Position numbers and translations under genes: made by a program | Notes under the pieces: model-generated | What the model was told of the DNA's origin: nothing | What the model saw: the letters and a program-made list of their open reading frames with translations, nothing else | The model's database searches: none | Shown: piece by piece, positions 23,284-37,039 of the stretch | Layout of the letters: each line of letters starts with the position of its first letter | Position numbering within the stretch: position 1 is the first letter of the stretch | Assembly: GCF_964199755.1 (NCBI RefSeq) | Contig: NC_133897.1 | Span: forward strand, 123,086,125 to 123,150,124 | Reading direction: 5' to 3' | Length of the DNA stretch: 64,000 bases | Origin: Larus michahellis | Lineage: Eukaryota; Chordata; Aves; Charadriiformes; Laridae

Positions 23284-26200
23284 GTGGGTAAATATCCTTG
23301 GCGTAGTAGTGATTGTCATGTTATTTCAGTTTTCCTGTGCTACTGTGAGAACACAAGAAGGAAAAGACTATTATTTAGCTACTATATACTGGTATGTCTT
23401 TTCCTGTGAGAAAGACAACCAACATTTTGTGGTTTATTCTATATTGGATCCACAGCGATGTCTGAGCATTACTGTCTAGCTGAATTCAATACCAGACTTG
23501 AGTGTATCATTTTCTGATCATGAAATTGTTTGAACAGTGACACCCAGACATAGGCAGTTAAGGTGGTTGAAAAATAGTAACCCAATAGAGAGCTTAGACT
23601 CTGTGGGAGGAGACTCGAAAGACAAAATAACCTGCCTGCAAGGGAAACAGATCATTTCCGAAGTGCAACAAGCAGCACTTGTTGCTCCTCTTCTCTTGAG
23701 TGTTAAGCTACTTTCTATCAAGACATCAGGTGTGGTGGACCGTCCTCAGCCTGCTCCAATGACAGTATGTTTGAAGAAGCATGGAAATTTTTTTTTTCAT
23801 GAGCATACTTTTTCCAAAAATGGTGAAATGTAAGACTTAAACATACTTGAACATATTGTCCTACTCTCCCTAATTCCTAGACGGTTTGGGGAAAATTGCT
23901 ACCTTTGTTCTTTGGTATCTTTGTTTGTAAATTTGTAGTTGAAGGTGATTATTTTATAAAAAAGCGAAATATGCATCACAGTAAGTTTCACGTTCTATGG
24001 TCCTTGACAAAAAGTGCTCACAGTAGCCTTTGTTTTGGCCAATCTTGCTTTTCAGCAAAATTAGGTCACATCATGTTCAGATTTATCTGAGACACCATCC
24101 TGTATATAGATAAAACTGTTAGTTCTGCCCTACTTTGAGTTGCAAAGTACTGCTGTAGTGGCCAGTGTTTAACCCCTGGTCTGTGCTCTGAGTAGCATGT
24201 GGCTGTTACAGCACAACTGTTCTTGTGGCTGCATGTCATGGAGCTGCAACAAAGTGCTTGGGTCAAACAGCTTGGCCTGGCCGGATTAGTTCAAATAACA
24301 CTTGCCTATCTACAATAGCAGAGAAAATATTGGAAAACAGAAGAATCAAATAAAAAGTCTGTGTTTCTTCCTTTCCCTCAACTTCTATGTGAAAATATTG
24401 AACTTGTACTCAAAAGATCAAATGTTTGTCTTAAATATGCCTTTGAACACAGAATGAATTAAACTCAAGTAAAACATGGTGTAACCTGTGACCAAAAATT
24501 CTTACCTCTGGTTACACATAAAACATTCAGCTCATAAATTAGCTCCAGCGTATGCTCCTCAGCTAAGGATGTTCTTTCCTAGCAAAATGAGTGTGCATAT
24601 GATAATGAAACCAGCATTGCTTTTATTGTCTGGGGGAGAGGGGATTCTAAGTAAAGCATCACTACATGAAGTTTCTGTGGAGTTTAGGCAGACACTCTAA
24701 TAACATGAGTATTTATGGTTTATTGCATAAAAAGAATTGGTTCCTCCAACCATTACCAGCTAGTACCACGTGAGAGCCTGTCTGTCTGCATTACCATCCA
24801 TGCACAAACTCCAATGTCAAGCCACAACTGTGCTTGTATGATTCATAGCTGTTAGCAAGAAAGACTTATTAGTCATCTACTTTATTGTCCTTCCTACAGA
24901 GTTATTCTGTATTGTGCTGTACATTTACTACTTTTTTTTCAGTCTAATTTTAAATTATCAAAGTACTGGAGTTCTTAACACTTCCCTAAGGAAAATGTTC
25001 TAGAGCATAATAGATCTACTGTCAAGAAATATACTAATTTCATGATACTCGTTTTTTCTTTATTAATTTCATTGCACCAACTACTGTCTTCTGAGCGTTT
25101 TCCCATGATCTCACTTTGAAACTTAGGCTTTCCACCCTGCAAATGTGCCTTGTTTATTTTCAGCTATATATGAGCGTATGAAGGGGTAAAAATTTACCTG
25201 TACAGGCTTATAAATTTGGCCTGTGTTTAGTAGGAGTAAAGCAATAAAACTGCTGAAATTAATTGGTTCATTTTAGAGCAACGCATCTTTGCAAGAGCTC
25301 CAGATGTAATTACAAACAACAGCTAAAAACTTCATGTGAGCTGAAAGTTTATTTGTTACACCACTTTTTACAAAGGCTGGTTGCGCTATCTGAATGTAAG
25401 CAGGCAGAGTTAAATTAAGGTAGAACTTTGTGTAAACATTGATTTTGGTTGGAGTTTTCTAGTTTATCTAGAGGATTGGTAGGAGACTTCAGACAGCTGA
25501 AGAATTTACAGTTTCCCAACAGAGGTATGCTCCTATGTGAGCTTCCCTAGGCTGTTTCAGTGCAAACTTTGCTTTAAACCAAAGTCAGTATTGGCTTCTG
25601 CTACTGGTTATTTCTGCCCTGAAATGGATGAAGACCACTTGCTACTCATCACAAATGCATGGTACAAGATGGTGGTTTAAGAGATGCCTTTCTGCTTTGC
25701 ATTCAGATTAACTTTTTTAGCTCAGATAAGGGATGGTAAGCTTAGCATAAGATACGTCAAAATTCATCAGACAGTCACTCACCTGACTACACTTTAAACC
25801 TATTTTCAATGGGTATCAGTTGAATGAAAAAAATAATTCTTAAGTGGAAATAACACACATCAGGTTTGCCATAGCTGGCTTCTGCATGCAGGAATAAAAT
25901 CTGAGTTAAATTGTGCAACTTTACAATGTCTTGTTGTAAATGTGTATGTACTTAAGTGGCTCTACCAAACAGAACACAGCAAGTCTCATTTCCCTCCTTC
26001 TGCTTTGAAATTTGCCATCGTGAATTTCCTTGCAAACTTTAGATGGTGTGAACAACCTACAGCCGGCCTGCATGCTTCTGGCATCCTTCTCTGTTTTCCT
26101 TCTCTCCTGGTCTTGGACAAGTCTGTTTTGCACCAAGCTTGTGCAAACTGCCAGCCCTCTTTCTGCTGAATTTCCTATATAATTCCAGTCCGCAACACTC

Positions 26201-29200
26201 CCTCTTCTGCTTTGGACAAAGATGCAGCCATGATGTCTTACCCTGGGATAGCAGGTTCCAATAGAGACCTTGTTCTAAAAGCTTTAGAGTTCATGAGTTT
26301 TATTAAGGATCTGTCATTCTTTTCCCAGGAAGTGACTATGTTTATTTGATAGTCTTTCCCTAAGAAATGGTTATAGTAGAACTCAAGGATTTTGAAGTGG
26401 AAATGTTTTCTAACTGAGGCTAAATGTGGGCAAGAGCATAAATAGAACTTGATTTTACAGAATATGTTCTGTAGTTGCGGTGTTTGCTTTATGGAGGATG
26501 AAATAAATACCTGAAATGCAGAGAACAAGACAGCAAACCTGACTCTGCCCTTTGCTCAACAATATCTCTCACTTCTTGAAATATTTGAATCTTAAGTGGC
26601 CAGCTTATCAGTCCTTTGAAGTCAATGAGAAGACTGCAAATGACATCTCTCATTGTTTTGGTGTATTCAGCGTTCCTGTCTAAATATCCAGGGAAGCCAT
26701 ACGAGGGCAACAAGACAAAAGATCATACGGTTAAGAAAACCCGGGTGTCCTAACTTCTTCAGTCTTTGCCAGATTACTCACAAAAGCTGGGTAATAGAAG
26801 GGAGATACTGTCTTCTGAGATAACAAATCTAAGCTAAATTCTTCTTAGCGCCTTTTCAAGAGCCAGTGTGCTATTTTATTCTGTAAAATGGAATACAATG
26901 AAAGTCAAAACTGCATCAGTCTTTTGGGTTTTGTCCCAATATTTGCTCTAATTGGCCCTACTAAGGTTTCTGTGAATATATTACAAAAACTACAGTCAAA
27001 CGTTCAGTGTTTGAACAGGCTTTTCCATAGCTTAGCTGCTCAGGCTGTCTTTACCTACAATATGACCTTATTGCCACTGAATGATCAGACTGTCCCTTTT
27101 GTTAACTTGAACAGTTTTTAAAAGGTAGTTGTTCTTTTAAATTTTAATTGGATCTTCAGACTTTATCTGATAAAGCTGACTGGGCAAAATGCATGAAACG
27201 GCATTAGGGTTATTTTATGTAGTATAACTGACCATGCATAAAATTCATGTAGTAAATTACACCCTGACAAATGAGACTTTTGTCCCTTTTATTCTCGTTG
27301 AAGTCTGGGTGAGCAGAACATATGGAAATTCCATATATTTAAGAGTCTTAACAGGATCTGTGCTGAAAAGGTAAAAATAGTTATTGGGTGTTTTGAGAGT
27401 ATTTACTCCTACCTTAACATTGTCTCACTCGGATCTGTAGACTTCGTGCCAAGAGAGAGGTCCAGATTAAATACCATTGAAAATACCAGGTGTGAAGTAG
27501 CAGCTCTGCATGGAAAGCAAAGATTAGTCCAGAGCAAGTAAGTTTTCTAAGGCACTATAATGGATACATTTGTTGAGATGAACCTCACTGTTGGAATTGT
27601 TGTCAAGAAGCAGCAATTGGCTTTGCAAATCAAATGAAAGCCGTACGGTAAAAAGTAAAGTAGCAGAGAGTAGGCTGGACTACTGCCCTATTCAGCATTT
27701 ACATTCAGCTTAAGTTCTACCATATTCTACCACCCTTTTGGTATACTGTGTATTTTGCTATGCAGGTTTAATTGGCTATATAAAGCATTTATATGAATTT
27801 GTCTTTGAATGTATGCTCTGAAAACAGTGACTTTGCAGATTCATATTATGAACTCTACGTTTATGTTGGCAGACAGATGATTTTTTGGGGGGTCCAGTTT
27901 AATAGCTGTGAGAAAACAGCAAAAAGCCAACAAAGATATGTCTGTAGAAGTGTACAGGGTTGAGATTTCTAACTATGGGACGTAGCTGTCATGTTCTGAT
28001 GTCATGTCGTATCCTCAGGTAGATCTTGTGGTGAAGTCAGGTGATAAAAAATTTGTGACCTCACAGCAGTAAAAAATTAGGATGTAGGACAGTGACATCA
28101 CTGGAGGTGGAAGGGAAAGGTTCAAGTTGAGAACAGCAGTTGTGAAAGCATGTTTATCTGCGATCTAAAGCACAAAATAGTTCAATGGAAAATTGATTCT
28201 AAAGTAATTTGCTGTCTTAGTTTGCCCGAGGAAAATTCTTCTTAAGATATTGTAGAACAACTTAGTGGAACAATAAAAGCAATTGCCAACCTGAGTGTGT
28301 ACAGAAAAACAAGCCTTTTTTAGCAAAGGGAAAAATTAATTCTGTCACATACTAATGAAGTGTCACATTTTCAGATAGAAAACCCAATTTCATTACCTAC
28401 AAATCTGCCTTTTCTAAACTTCCAGGAGTTTGAAAACTATTCCAAACTCTTACTAGCAAGTTAACCTGCAAGTTCTTGATAGTTGTGTGGTGGTGTATAG
28501 AGTACAGATACAGAGTTTGGCAAGCTATTTTACTTTGACTATTTTGTTGGTTTATGTGCAAATAGCCTATACAATTAAGTGTATGTGACTTCTTCTGCTG
28601 GTACTTCTGTCATGTCATAAATGCAGTGACCCTCAACAAAAGAGGTTAATGGCTTTTGTGTCCTGATGCCATGTCCAACAGAGACGTAGAATAGAGCGCT
28701 AAGGGGCTGAATTTGCAGTGTTCTTTGCCTTGTTCAAAATATTTTTTCATAAATGGCAGCTAATAAGGTTTTAGTATATAGGGTACAGATAAATCTCTAA
28801 TTGCCATCTTCATTATCTTTCGAGTGAAAAATACTTGTTTCCTAGTGAAAAGGACCTGGTTCAGTCTTATGAAACATATTTTCAGAGTAATTTAAGGGTA
28901 AATAAATATTTATTACTGGTGCAGAATCATAGTAAGCCACAGCAGAATTTTATTAAGAAATGACCTTATAGTTGATGATTATGTTACAAACTTAAACTGC
29001 AATAATCCACCTTCAAAATACGGGTCAGTGACTCTCATCACACTGTAGTAAAGGCTGTCATACGGGAAGATATGGAGTATGCTAAAGGGAATGCTCCTGG
29101 GACCTGGCAATTAACACATCCCGAGCACACAGCTTTCACAACAGTGCTTACTCTGCATGTGACTCTGCATTAGGAAAACTTGTATTGTTTCGTGTTTTTT

Positions 29201-31556
29201 TCCAGTAACAAAATTCACAGTTACTGAAGTTTAATTTATGTATGCATTAGATGGAGAAGCTGTAGGCATTTGTGCATAAAACTATAGGAAGTATGTTAAC
29301 TGCTTTTCCTACCCATAGTATGAAATTTTCAGAGGGTCACCGCTCCTGTGTGACAAATGTGTGCATAGTAAGACTGAGCAGATCACTCGCCAAGGGCTAA
29401 AAGAGATTTAACACTTGGAGTTGTCTCTCCCGCTGCTGCTTTTCAGGGTTGGGGTTGGCTGCTGTTGTCAGTGCTGTGTGCTCAGGAACCTGTGAACTGC
29501 TGGCTCCCATCATCCTTTCCCCTACCCCGATCCTAAATCTTGCTATACAACAGCCTCTTTGCAGCTGGCAAGCATCTTCTCTGAGTGCTGTGTGAAAGAC
29601 TGCAGAGAAGTCCCCCTGTGTAGCTCCTCTGTCCTTGATCTTCCTTCACACGTTCCAGGAAGCAAAAGGCCTTTGTGCCAGAGTTGTGAACCAGGAGTGA
29701 ATCTCATCTCACCTATAAACCCAGTAGCATTGATGGAAATGGCACACATACATTTCTTGTAGGATATACTGCCATTGTTATATGAGCGTTCTATAGAGAA
29801 ACCCCTTAAATACCAGGGGCCAAATATAAGTATAAAGCGTTCAAATTAAATAAGCCAAAAGACCAAGTTCCTATCCAGATTGTCACCATCTCCTTTTTTT
29901 TTTATCCCCAGTTGTCTGCATCTTAGATCTGACAGTGATTCAAGATATGCAGATAAGTATTTTGGTGCATTTTGGAAATCCAGCAGTGAGCACAGGTTCA
30001 TGCATTTTAGGCATGAACTGAGGAGTCTTAATAGCTGGATATTACTTGCATACGGCAGACAAAATTCTTCCTTCTGCTAGTACTACTGCAATATTTGCTT
30101 AAAAGGAATGTCATACAGAGATGTTCGTATGACATCTTTAGTCCCTGGGTTTTTTAAGGTCAGTTTAATGTTTGCAGTTTTGCAGGGACCTGATTCATGC
30201 CCATTGGTTTTGAAAAAAATTAGTTGTTTCAAATAGATGTCAGCAGTACAAGTTATCTCCTGCTATTTTGCTAGTCCCTCATTTTCCTAAGGTGTAGACT
30301 TGCAACGTCTTGTATGGTAGGAAAGGAGTGGGCAAACTGTGACTATTGGTACTACTGTCCACACAAGGGAGAGACAAAATTAAAAAATAACAACCTGTAT
30401 TAGGTTTACCGTAAAGCTCCTATACATTAAGGAGCCTTCTCAAGAAAATGGATCCCCATGATGCTGGGCCGGCAGGTGTTTCTAGAAAAGCATCACCATG
30501 GAAAAAAGGGCTGCCAGCAAGATGAAGCAGCAAAGCACATTAATCAGCTCCTTCAACCAAATGGACTGAGGACAGGCGTGGGTTTTGGCGCTTGTCCCAC
30601 AGTGACTTCCCTCTCAGTAAACCTTTTCCCAGGGCAAAATCTGGTAGAAGGATCCCAAGCAGAGCTGCAGCCTCCCTCCCATTGCAGGATTTGCTATAAG
30701 AGGGAAGGAGCGAGCCTGTGATCATTACAGTTCTGTTTTATTGCCCTGTTAAATATGATGCCTTATTGCTATTTTTAATTTAATTCTTTTGTGAGAGTGG
30801 AGGTGATAAAACAAATTGTTTCTATGCTTCATTCACACACCTGATGGGAGAATGGTGCAAGGGAGCTGCAAACTGTAATTCGCATGAGGTACAGCAACAA
30901 GAATTTCCAAATGCACGTATGTGGAGTGTGCTGAAAAGCTGAGATTTGCTAATGAACCCACTTTCATCCCCATTTCTGATTGTATCTAATTATAATTTAT
31001 AACAACAGTGCCTTACATCGTGAACCCTATGTTCATTTGTGCTATCCCATAGTTTTTATTGCAAGTCAAAGAACACCCATCTAAGGGTATATATGTGACC
31101 TTGTAAAGGCTTTTTGCTGTTTCAGCAGAGATAGGAGAGACCACAAGTGAGAGCAAAGGTTCTTATCAGGGACTAGAAAAAGAGACCAGGGGTTGGGCAA
31201 ATTGTGCTTGGGATCTGCCTATAGCCATCCAGATAGAAAGCTAAAGGACTAAAGAGCCCTGCAGGCAGCGAGCTAAGAGCTCAAGTTGCAGGACCATGGG
31301 GAATGATGAGCAGTGTGAGGGAGATTTAATAAACCAAGTAGAGGATTGATGGGTTTTATTTCCTTTCTGATTTTTGCATTGAGAGTAGGAGAAGGCAGCA
31401 TGGGTAATGTGAGACTCTGCTCCAAGAGGGAGAATGCAAACTACCAAAAGGTCTACAGGGTGGACTATTGATGAAACTCCTGATAGGCAATGAAAGAATT
31501 TACATATGCTTGCTGTGGATGCCTAATAACTATAGATTGCGTGTAAGGGATACCAG

Positions 31557-31567
31557 TGAGTCACGTG
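31557..31567. promoter_or_regulatory. Overlapping AP-1 and CACGTG E-box motif
   Basis: TGAGTCA (31557-31563), the AP-1 consensus, overlaps CACGTG (31562-31567), the palindromic E-box bound by MYC/USF/TFE families. Motif matches of this length arise by chance in long introns. It is a candidate only. Confidence 0.25.
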
Positions 31568-31640
31568 GGTGCATCCACCACTGTTCCAAGAGGGGAAACT
31601 AAGGCAAGATATAGGTGATCTGTTAATGTAAATTGACCTT
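31560..31640 (-). repeat. Possible MIR/L2-like relic, antisense
   Basis: The bases around 31588-31615 (AGAGGGGAAACTAAGGCAAG) resemble the reverse complement of the conserved MIR/L2 block that reads TTGCCTCAGTTTCCCC in consensus. Only this short core is recognisable, so the limits are approximate. Confidence 0.3.
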
Positions 31641-31936
31641 TCTACATATTATGTTTATATTTGTTCATATAGCTGCTTCATAATTAGTTCTGCCAGTGCT
31701 TGGTTTCCATATGTCTTAAGGAATGACAGTATATTCTCAGATTTATTTCTATTTATACTAATTAAATGCTAGTAAAACTGTCCACCTAAAGGACAAATTA
31801 CAAATCATCTTTTCCTCAGCTCTGTGTTGGAATTCTCTATATTCCTAACTATTAAAGCTGCTTTATTTTTTGTGTTCTTCTGTCTTACAAACAGTTATGT
31901 AAGTTTATATTTCTACATAATTTAGCTATGCACTTC

Positions 31937-32578
31937 TTACATTGAACTCATACAGAGGAAATAATGAGAAATTATGTAGGAGGAGGATTTCCAGTTATTC
32001 AAGGCCTGAAGTGTTGAAATTGTACAAAGATTTATATTTTTATTAAGCAAAATCATGGCATCTCCAGAACATCTCCATTGCATATGAGCTTGAATATACA
32101 TGAGAAAAGTCATTATCAAGGTTACGTACCTGAATTTCTTTTTAAAAATTGTTATGCAGGGTTGGAAAATAACATTTAGCACCATAGCTCTTAAGAGGGA
32201 GAAACCTATAGTAGGAAGGTAATTCCTGACAATGCGGAAGGTCCTCAAAACAGACTGTATGTTGTCCACTGACAGTATAAAGGGAAAAGAAAAACCATTT
32301 TTCACGTAAAGGAAACGCCTGATGATTTCGGGCAAAAGAATGGCTAGTTCTGTGGGATGGTCATTATTTGTAAATGTCCTTGGTGGCTGCAGGCTTGTCC
32401 CAGGCTGGCTGCATCCCCTGTCCCTGCTGCACCACCCCTGTTGCCCAGCTGGCTTGGTTTGTGATGAAGGCGGAAAGTGATGAAGGCAGAAAGACTGCGG
32501 CCCAGGTTTTGCAGTCAGCAGCGGTGTATGCTGAATGGTTTGTCTTCTTCTCCGTTCCAAACCTATATACTGAATCAA
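31937..32578 (-). other. Open reading frame of 213 codons, probably not a gene
   Basis: This is the longest stop-free frame outside the GC-rich CpG island, and it is notable because the surroundings are AT-rich. The translation starts with a basic, glutamine/proline-rich part and then becomes hydrophobic (a TELAILLPEIIRRFLYV segment and later runs). It shows no motif of a family I know. There is no clear promoter or splice structure, and its GC-rich and AT-rich halves have very different base composition, which argues against a single exon. It could be an old retroposed fragment or chance. Confidence 0.15.
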
Positions 32579-34653
32579 TTTTCTATTGTCCTACCATTCC
32601 ATCTGAGGAGGGAGAGGACTCCTTCTAGGCTCTGCGGGCAAAGAGCTTGTGCGATGGAGCCAGGGGGTCTGTCTATTAGCTAGCTAGTGCAACTACAGAT
32701 AGAGTTGCTTTTCTTGTAAGCATACAGATTAATCCAGGGAGGGCTCCTGTGTGGTCAGCCATGCCACAGAAAGTCAGTGATAATCCTAACAGAGAGAGGA
32801 GCCTCCAGGTGCTGAGGTGATACAGAGTTATGTGCCCATTTACCTTGTGCCACAGGGGCTTCCAACTGACTCTGACAAAGAGAAAGTAGATTTGTGCTCA
32901 GAAACGTGTCTGAAGGAGGAACGCAGAGCACGTTTTGTAGGTCTGGCTGTAAGGTAGAATATAAGAAGCAGTATTACATGCTCACTTAATCTCTCTGAAG
33001 CAATGATACAGTATGGAAATTTGGCAGAGGGGATTGCCATGCTGAGTACCCAATGTCGTCATAGTTCTTCATGCTGAGGAATCCTCAGTCTCTTGGAAGA
33101 GAGTTATATCTTATCCTACAAAGTTGTGTTAACGGTGCTGTAGAAATGAAGTATTTTCAACATCTTGTAGCCACAAAGAGCTTGGCATCATCACCAGTTA
33201 GTTTCAGTTACCTTGCAATGCAAGGCAAGATGTCCCTACACGCCTGTGGGGGCGGAAACATAGGGCTGGCATTGCCCTGGATAGGCAAAAATCCCAAAGT
33301 CCAAATCAGAAAAGGGGGTCAACGTCTTTCAGCACAGGGTACATTTTAATACCCCCTGTTATCTTTAAAAGATCTTCACTTTTGCCTCCCTCATGCCTTC
33401 GTAGTCTTATTTCAGTCTCTCCTAGTAGCTCAGTTCCATTCCCAGAGGCCTGAAATGAATAAATCCAAACATGCTCTATTTAGACTTACACCCCATGGCC
33501 AGCACACCCGATACGGCATTTCAGAGACTGAGGGAAGCAAGCCACATTTCCTCATGGAAAAAAAGAAAACTGCAGCAATACAATGACGTAAGGTTTATCC
33601 TGCAGGTTCACCTCAGGTTACAACCGGATCTAATTCAGCATGCTCTTGTCAGTACAGTTTACTTCAGCTAAACCGAGAAAATAAGTTCAATTCTACATAC
33701 AGCTAACTCCCACATAAAGCATCAGAACCTTTCCAAGCTAATTTTTTATTGCAGATGGGTTTTTTTGGTGGGGTTTTTTTTTTTCATTTGAAGAGCTGTT
33801 GGGCCTGAATAATGTGGTTTTATTTATATGTCTGGTATCAAACGAAAATAATCTTATGAATTTGATTAAAGAACCATCTCAAAGTAAACAGGACAGTCAC
33901 ACATTTAAAGATGTTACCACACATCAGATGCTAATGAGGTCACTCAAGAGGACATTGCTGTTTGGGGCCTCTACTTGTCCCCAGGGTGCATTTTCTCAGT
34001 GGGAAAAGGTCCTGCTATGCAGTCTTAATCTAGAGCATGTTTTGAAGTAGCTCTTCCAGCTCGTGATGTGCTAAACTGCCTCTTTGTTTTCATCTTAGTA
34101 GACTCCGAGAAATGAATTGCATAAATTTCACAGCAGTGAGATTTATTTTTTTTATATCTGAAATAATTTTACAATTTGACTCTCATATCACAGTGTAGCG
34201 GCAAGTTTCATCAGCTAGAAGACCCTGGAACTCCTAGAACTGCAAATACTCTTAATGCCGTGGCAGACCAGAAGTCAAGTTTGCACGGAAGATGTCAAGC
34301 AGCTCAAGGAAGTGAAATAATGTATCTTGGCCCAAATCTAGGCCAAAGTGTTTTTACACACCAAAGCAAGTAGAGTTGATGTATGCTTGCTGCCTTCATC
34401 TTCAAGTGCTGCTAGCTACTGGCAGACAGAGCAAAAAATTGTTTAGAAAGCAAGGTTTTATGGTACACTCCCAAGTCTGTAATCTTTTTTCTTAAACAAA
34501 ATTTTTAGACAGAAATCTCTTGATTGAACTTCAGTGTTAAGCAAACATTGGCGTGTTGGATCTGACCCAATACATTGTTCCTGACAGTGCTCAGGAACTG
34601 GCCAGCTGATAGTTATGGAATAATGTGACAAAAGGGGGATTTTCTTAATCCTT

Positions 34654-34675
34654 GGGGATTCCCCTTAAGGGGAAT
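34654..34675. promoter_or_regulatory. kappaB-like palindrome joined to an 18-bp perfect palindrome
   Basis: GGGGATTCCCC (34654-34664) is the symmetrical NF-kappaB site type known from MHC class I enhancers. It overlaps the perfect 18-bp palindrome ATTCCCCTTAAGGGGAAT (34658-34675). It is flanked by two copies of TCTTAATCC. The motif match is exact, but regulatory function is not shown. Confidence 0.35.
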
Positions 34676-35097
34676 GTCTTAATCCCTGACATTTAATCAT
34701 TGCTTGTGTGAGGAGGTATAAATGTTTGTCTTCTATTGCTTAAAAAAAGCAAGGTTCATTAAGGATTATATTGTTTCTTTTTAAAACAAATGAGTTTCTA
34801 ATGGGAACAAGCAGGAATTCATTAACAATCTAATGAATGTTTTCTATATAGTCCTTTTTGGTCGCAATTATATTATGCTGCAGACAGCTCCACAGGGTAA
34901 ACTATGCTTTAAGTTTAAAAAGGTAGAACAGAATTTTCCTTAATCTCTTTTAAATTTGCCTGTCAGTTTTAAACTCCCTGTTTAACTTTTCTTCCATATC
35001 TCATGAATTATTTTGTCTTTTGACTGCAACGTATTCTTTTTCTTTGGAGAAAATAAATATGAATGTTTATTTTCCCTTCTTTTACTGCTTATAATTT

Positions 35098-35531
35098 TTA
35101 TACAGCTAGCCTACATTCATCATGTCTCTCCTCATTTGCCTCGTCTCCAAACAAAAATCGTCCTTTCTTCATACAGCTGATTTCCTGAGACTCCTGGTGG
35201 TTTCTTCCCGGGGTCCGAACCCTTTCTTTGGCTGCTCTTTTTGCAGCCCCTTGGCTAGCACTACCTGTAGCATTCCTCATACTAGATTTACAGTTCTTTC
35301 GTTTTGTTTGCTTAGGTGGAGAGGGTTTCCGCACACCCCCTTGAATTTCAAGCTGCAGGCTTGACATTGCCAGTGTCATCTGAAGTGGTACGAGCTGGAG
35401 TTCAAACAGGTGGTACCGTCGGGCTGCTGTCACAGGGGATGAGATCATACATTCATTCTGTCTCCGTGATGGATTCGTCTAACTCTCTCCAACTCAAGCT
35501 GACTTTGATCCCCTATAATGAAAAGCCTTAA
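35098..35531. other. Exon-like open patch, both strands open, unassigned
   Basis: On the plus strand, a pyrimidine-rich stretch ending GTTTGCTTAG (35306-35315) is a good splice acceptor. It is followed by a 71-codon open frame to a stop at about 35531. On the minus strand, a 116-codon frame (35448-35098) overlaps it and encodes a lysine/arginine-rich peptide with no known motif. The patch has more CpG than its surroundings. I do not recognise either product, and neither frame shows a matching donor that would prove an exon. It could be a fragment of an old retrocopy. Confidence 0.2.
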
Positions 35532-37039
35532 AATAGAAAATGGAAGGGAACAGAGAGGAGCTTTAATTATTTACTGGCTAGGTCGAATCCATACCTTTTG
35601 TAAAGAGACTTCTTTTGTTGTTTTTTGGTCTATTCAGTTTTCATTAAACCAAATTTAAATCTTTGTGCTCAGCATTGATTCAGATTCTGGGGCTGATTAA
35701 AGAGGCTTTTGAAGGAAGCTGCATTTTTTCTTCTTTTACTTAGTTATTTTTTCCATTTACTAAATGGAATAAAAATGCTCCCTAAACAATTTCCAGTACT
35801 TCAGTCACAGTGCTAGGAGGTCCCAGCTCAAAGTTTTAGTTGCTCTGAGCACCTTGTGACATGACACCCATCATAAAGCCACTGAAGGCTAGGTAGAACA
35901 AAACAGATAAAAAGTGGGTAAATTTGTAAATTCCCAAATTCACAAGACAAATCTCTGGCAAGCTGAGACCTGATCATGTTTCCTACCACTGCTAGCATGG
36001 TGTTTAGCTGTGAGCTCATGCTGCCCCTGCCATGTTCATCCCTCTGGTAACACCTGAGCAGCACTGGTACGGTGTGGTGGTCTCCATGTGTACCCCATGA
36101 GTACCCCATGACTGCCTGCTTTCACAGGAGCATTCCCAATTAAAAAGCCAATGTCATCCTGAACATTTTGGTAATGTGTATTTGCCCTCCTCTGAAAACG
36201 GTAAGAAGACAGGCTTTTGGTGCGCCATTTCCTTGCATCATTATGCGTACAACCAGAAACAACCTTGCAGGTACCTCTGTAGTGTTAAGCAGAAAGCTTG
36301 CTTGATTTATTTTGGAAGCTAGTGTCTTCATAGTGTGCGTGGCTGTAAAATCTGCATGCTTGAGTTGAGGCTTGAGGAACCCCAGTGCCTATCAATATCA
36401 CTACATCCACGGCTCCTTCACAAAAATAGACAGTAATGTGAAAGATAGTGATGGTTCAGAGAAATGTCCTTGCTTTATCCTCACCCTCTTGGTGCCTGTG
36501 GATACACTAACAGACTACCATACATAGGGGAAAACATGCCTTTAATAGTTCTGTCTGAGCTGCTGTTAATTTGATTTCCCTCAGGTAGTCAGTGTTCGGT
36601 CACAAAGTCCTGGAGCAAGACTTTTTGTAGCAAAAAATACAGATAATTTACGGTGTAATGTCTGAGGCTCCTAGATAAAGCATATGCTATTCCGAACAAA
36701 GCAAAAAAATGATTTCTTTTATTTGGAGATAAACATGATGAACTCAGAAAGATGGGAGGAAGTGCTATAATGAGGAGCACGTTTATTCAAAGCAGCTTTG
36801 TGGTATCTGGCAGCGAGCAGATTAAGTCCAGACCTATGCTTGGTCTCTGTGCCATACGCATTGTATATTTGCAGGCTGTTTGTTATGACACTTCACAGAA
36901 CAATGTCAAAATAATGTGTAATTATTATTGAGTTACTACAGATAAAATATTTTTCAATATCTCAGTTTTCCTGTGGAAGTTGTTAGTTTAGTTTATATTT
37001 TCAGTTCCATTCCAGCTTCTTCCATGTAAACTGGGCAAG

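Larger units (their letters stand above)
15580..31900. other. Non-coding stretch, probable intron
   Basis: This is AT-rich sequence with no supportable gene. Holdings include a short GT run near 18170-18184, a 9-bp hairpin at 18875-18896, a 16-base direct repeat at 22464-22498 and a 17-base A-run at 23267-23283. There are fragments that look like old interspersed repeats near 21917-21960, 22240-22285, 26600-26630 and 26880-26910, and an overlapping AP-1/E-box motif at 31557-31567. All open frames are under about 105 codons and look random. Confidence 0.6.
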
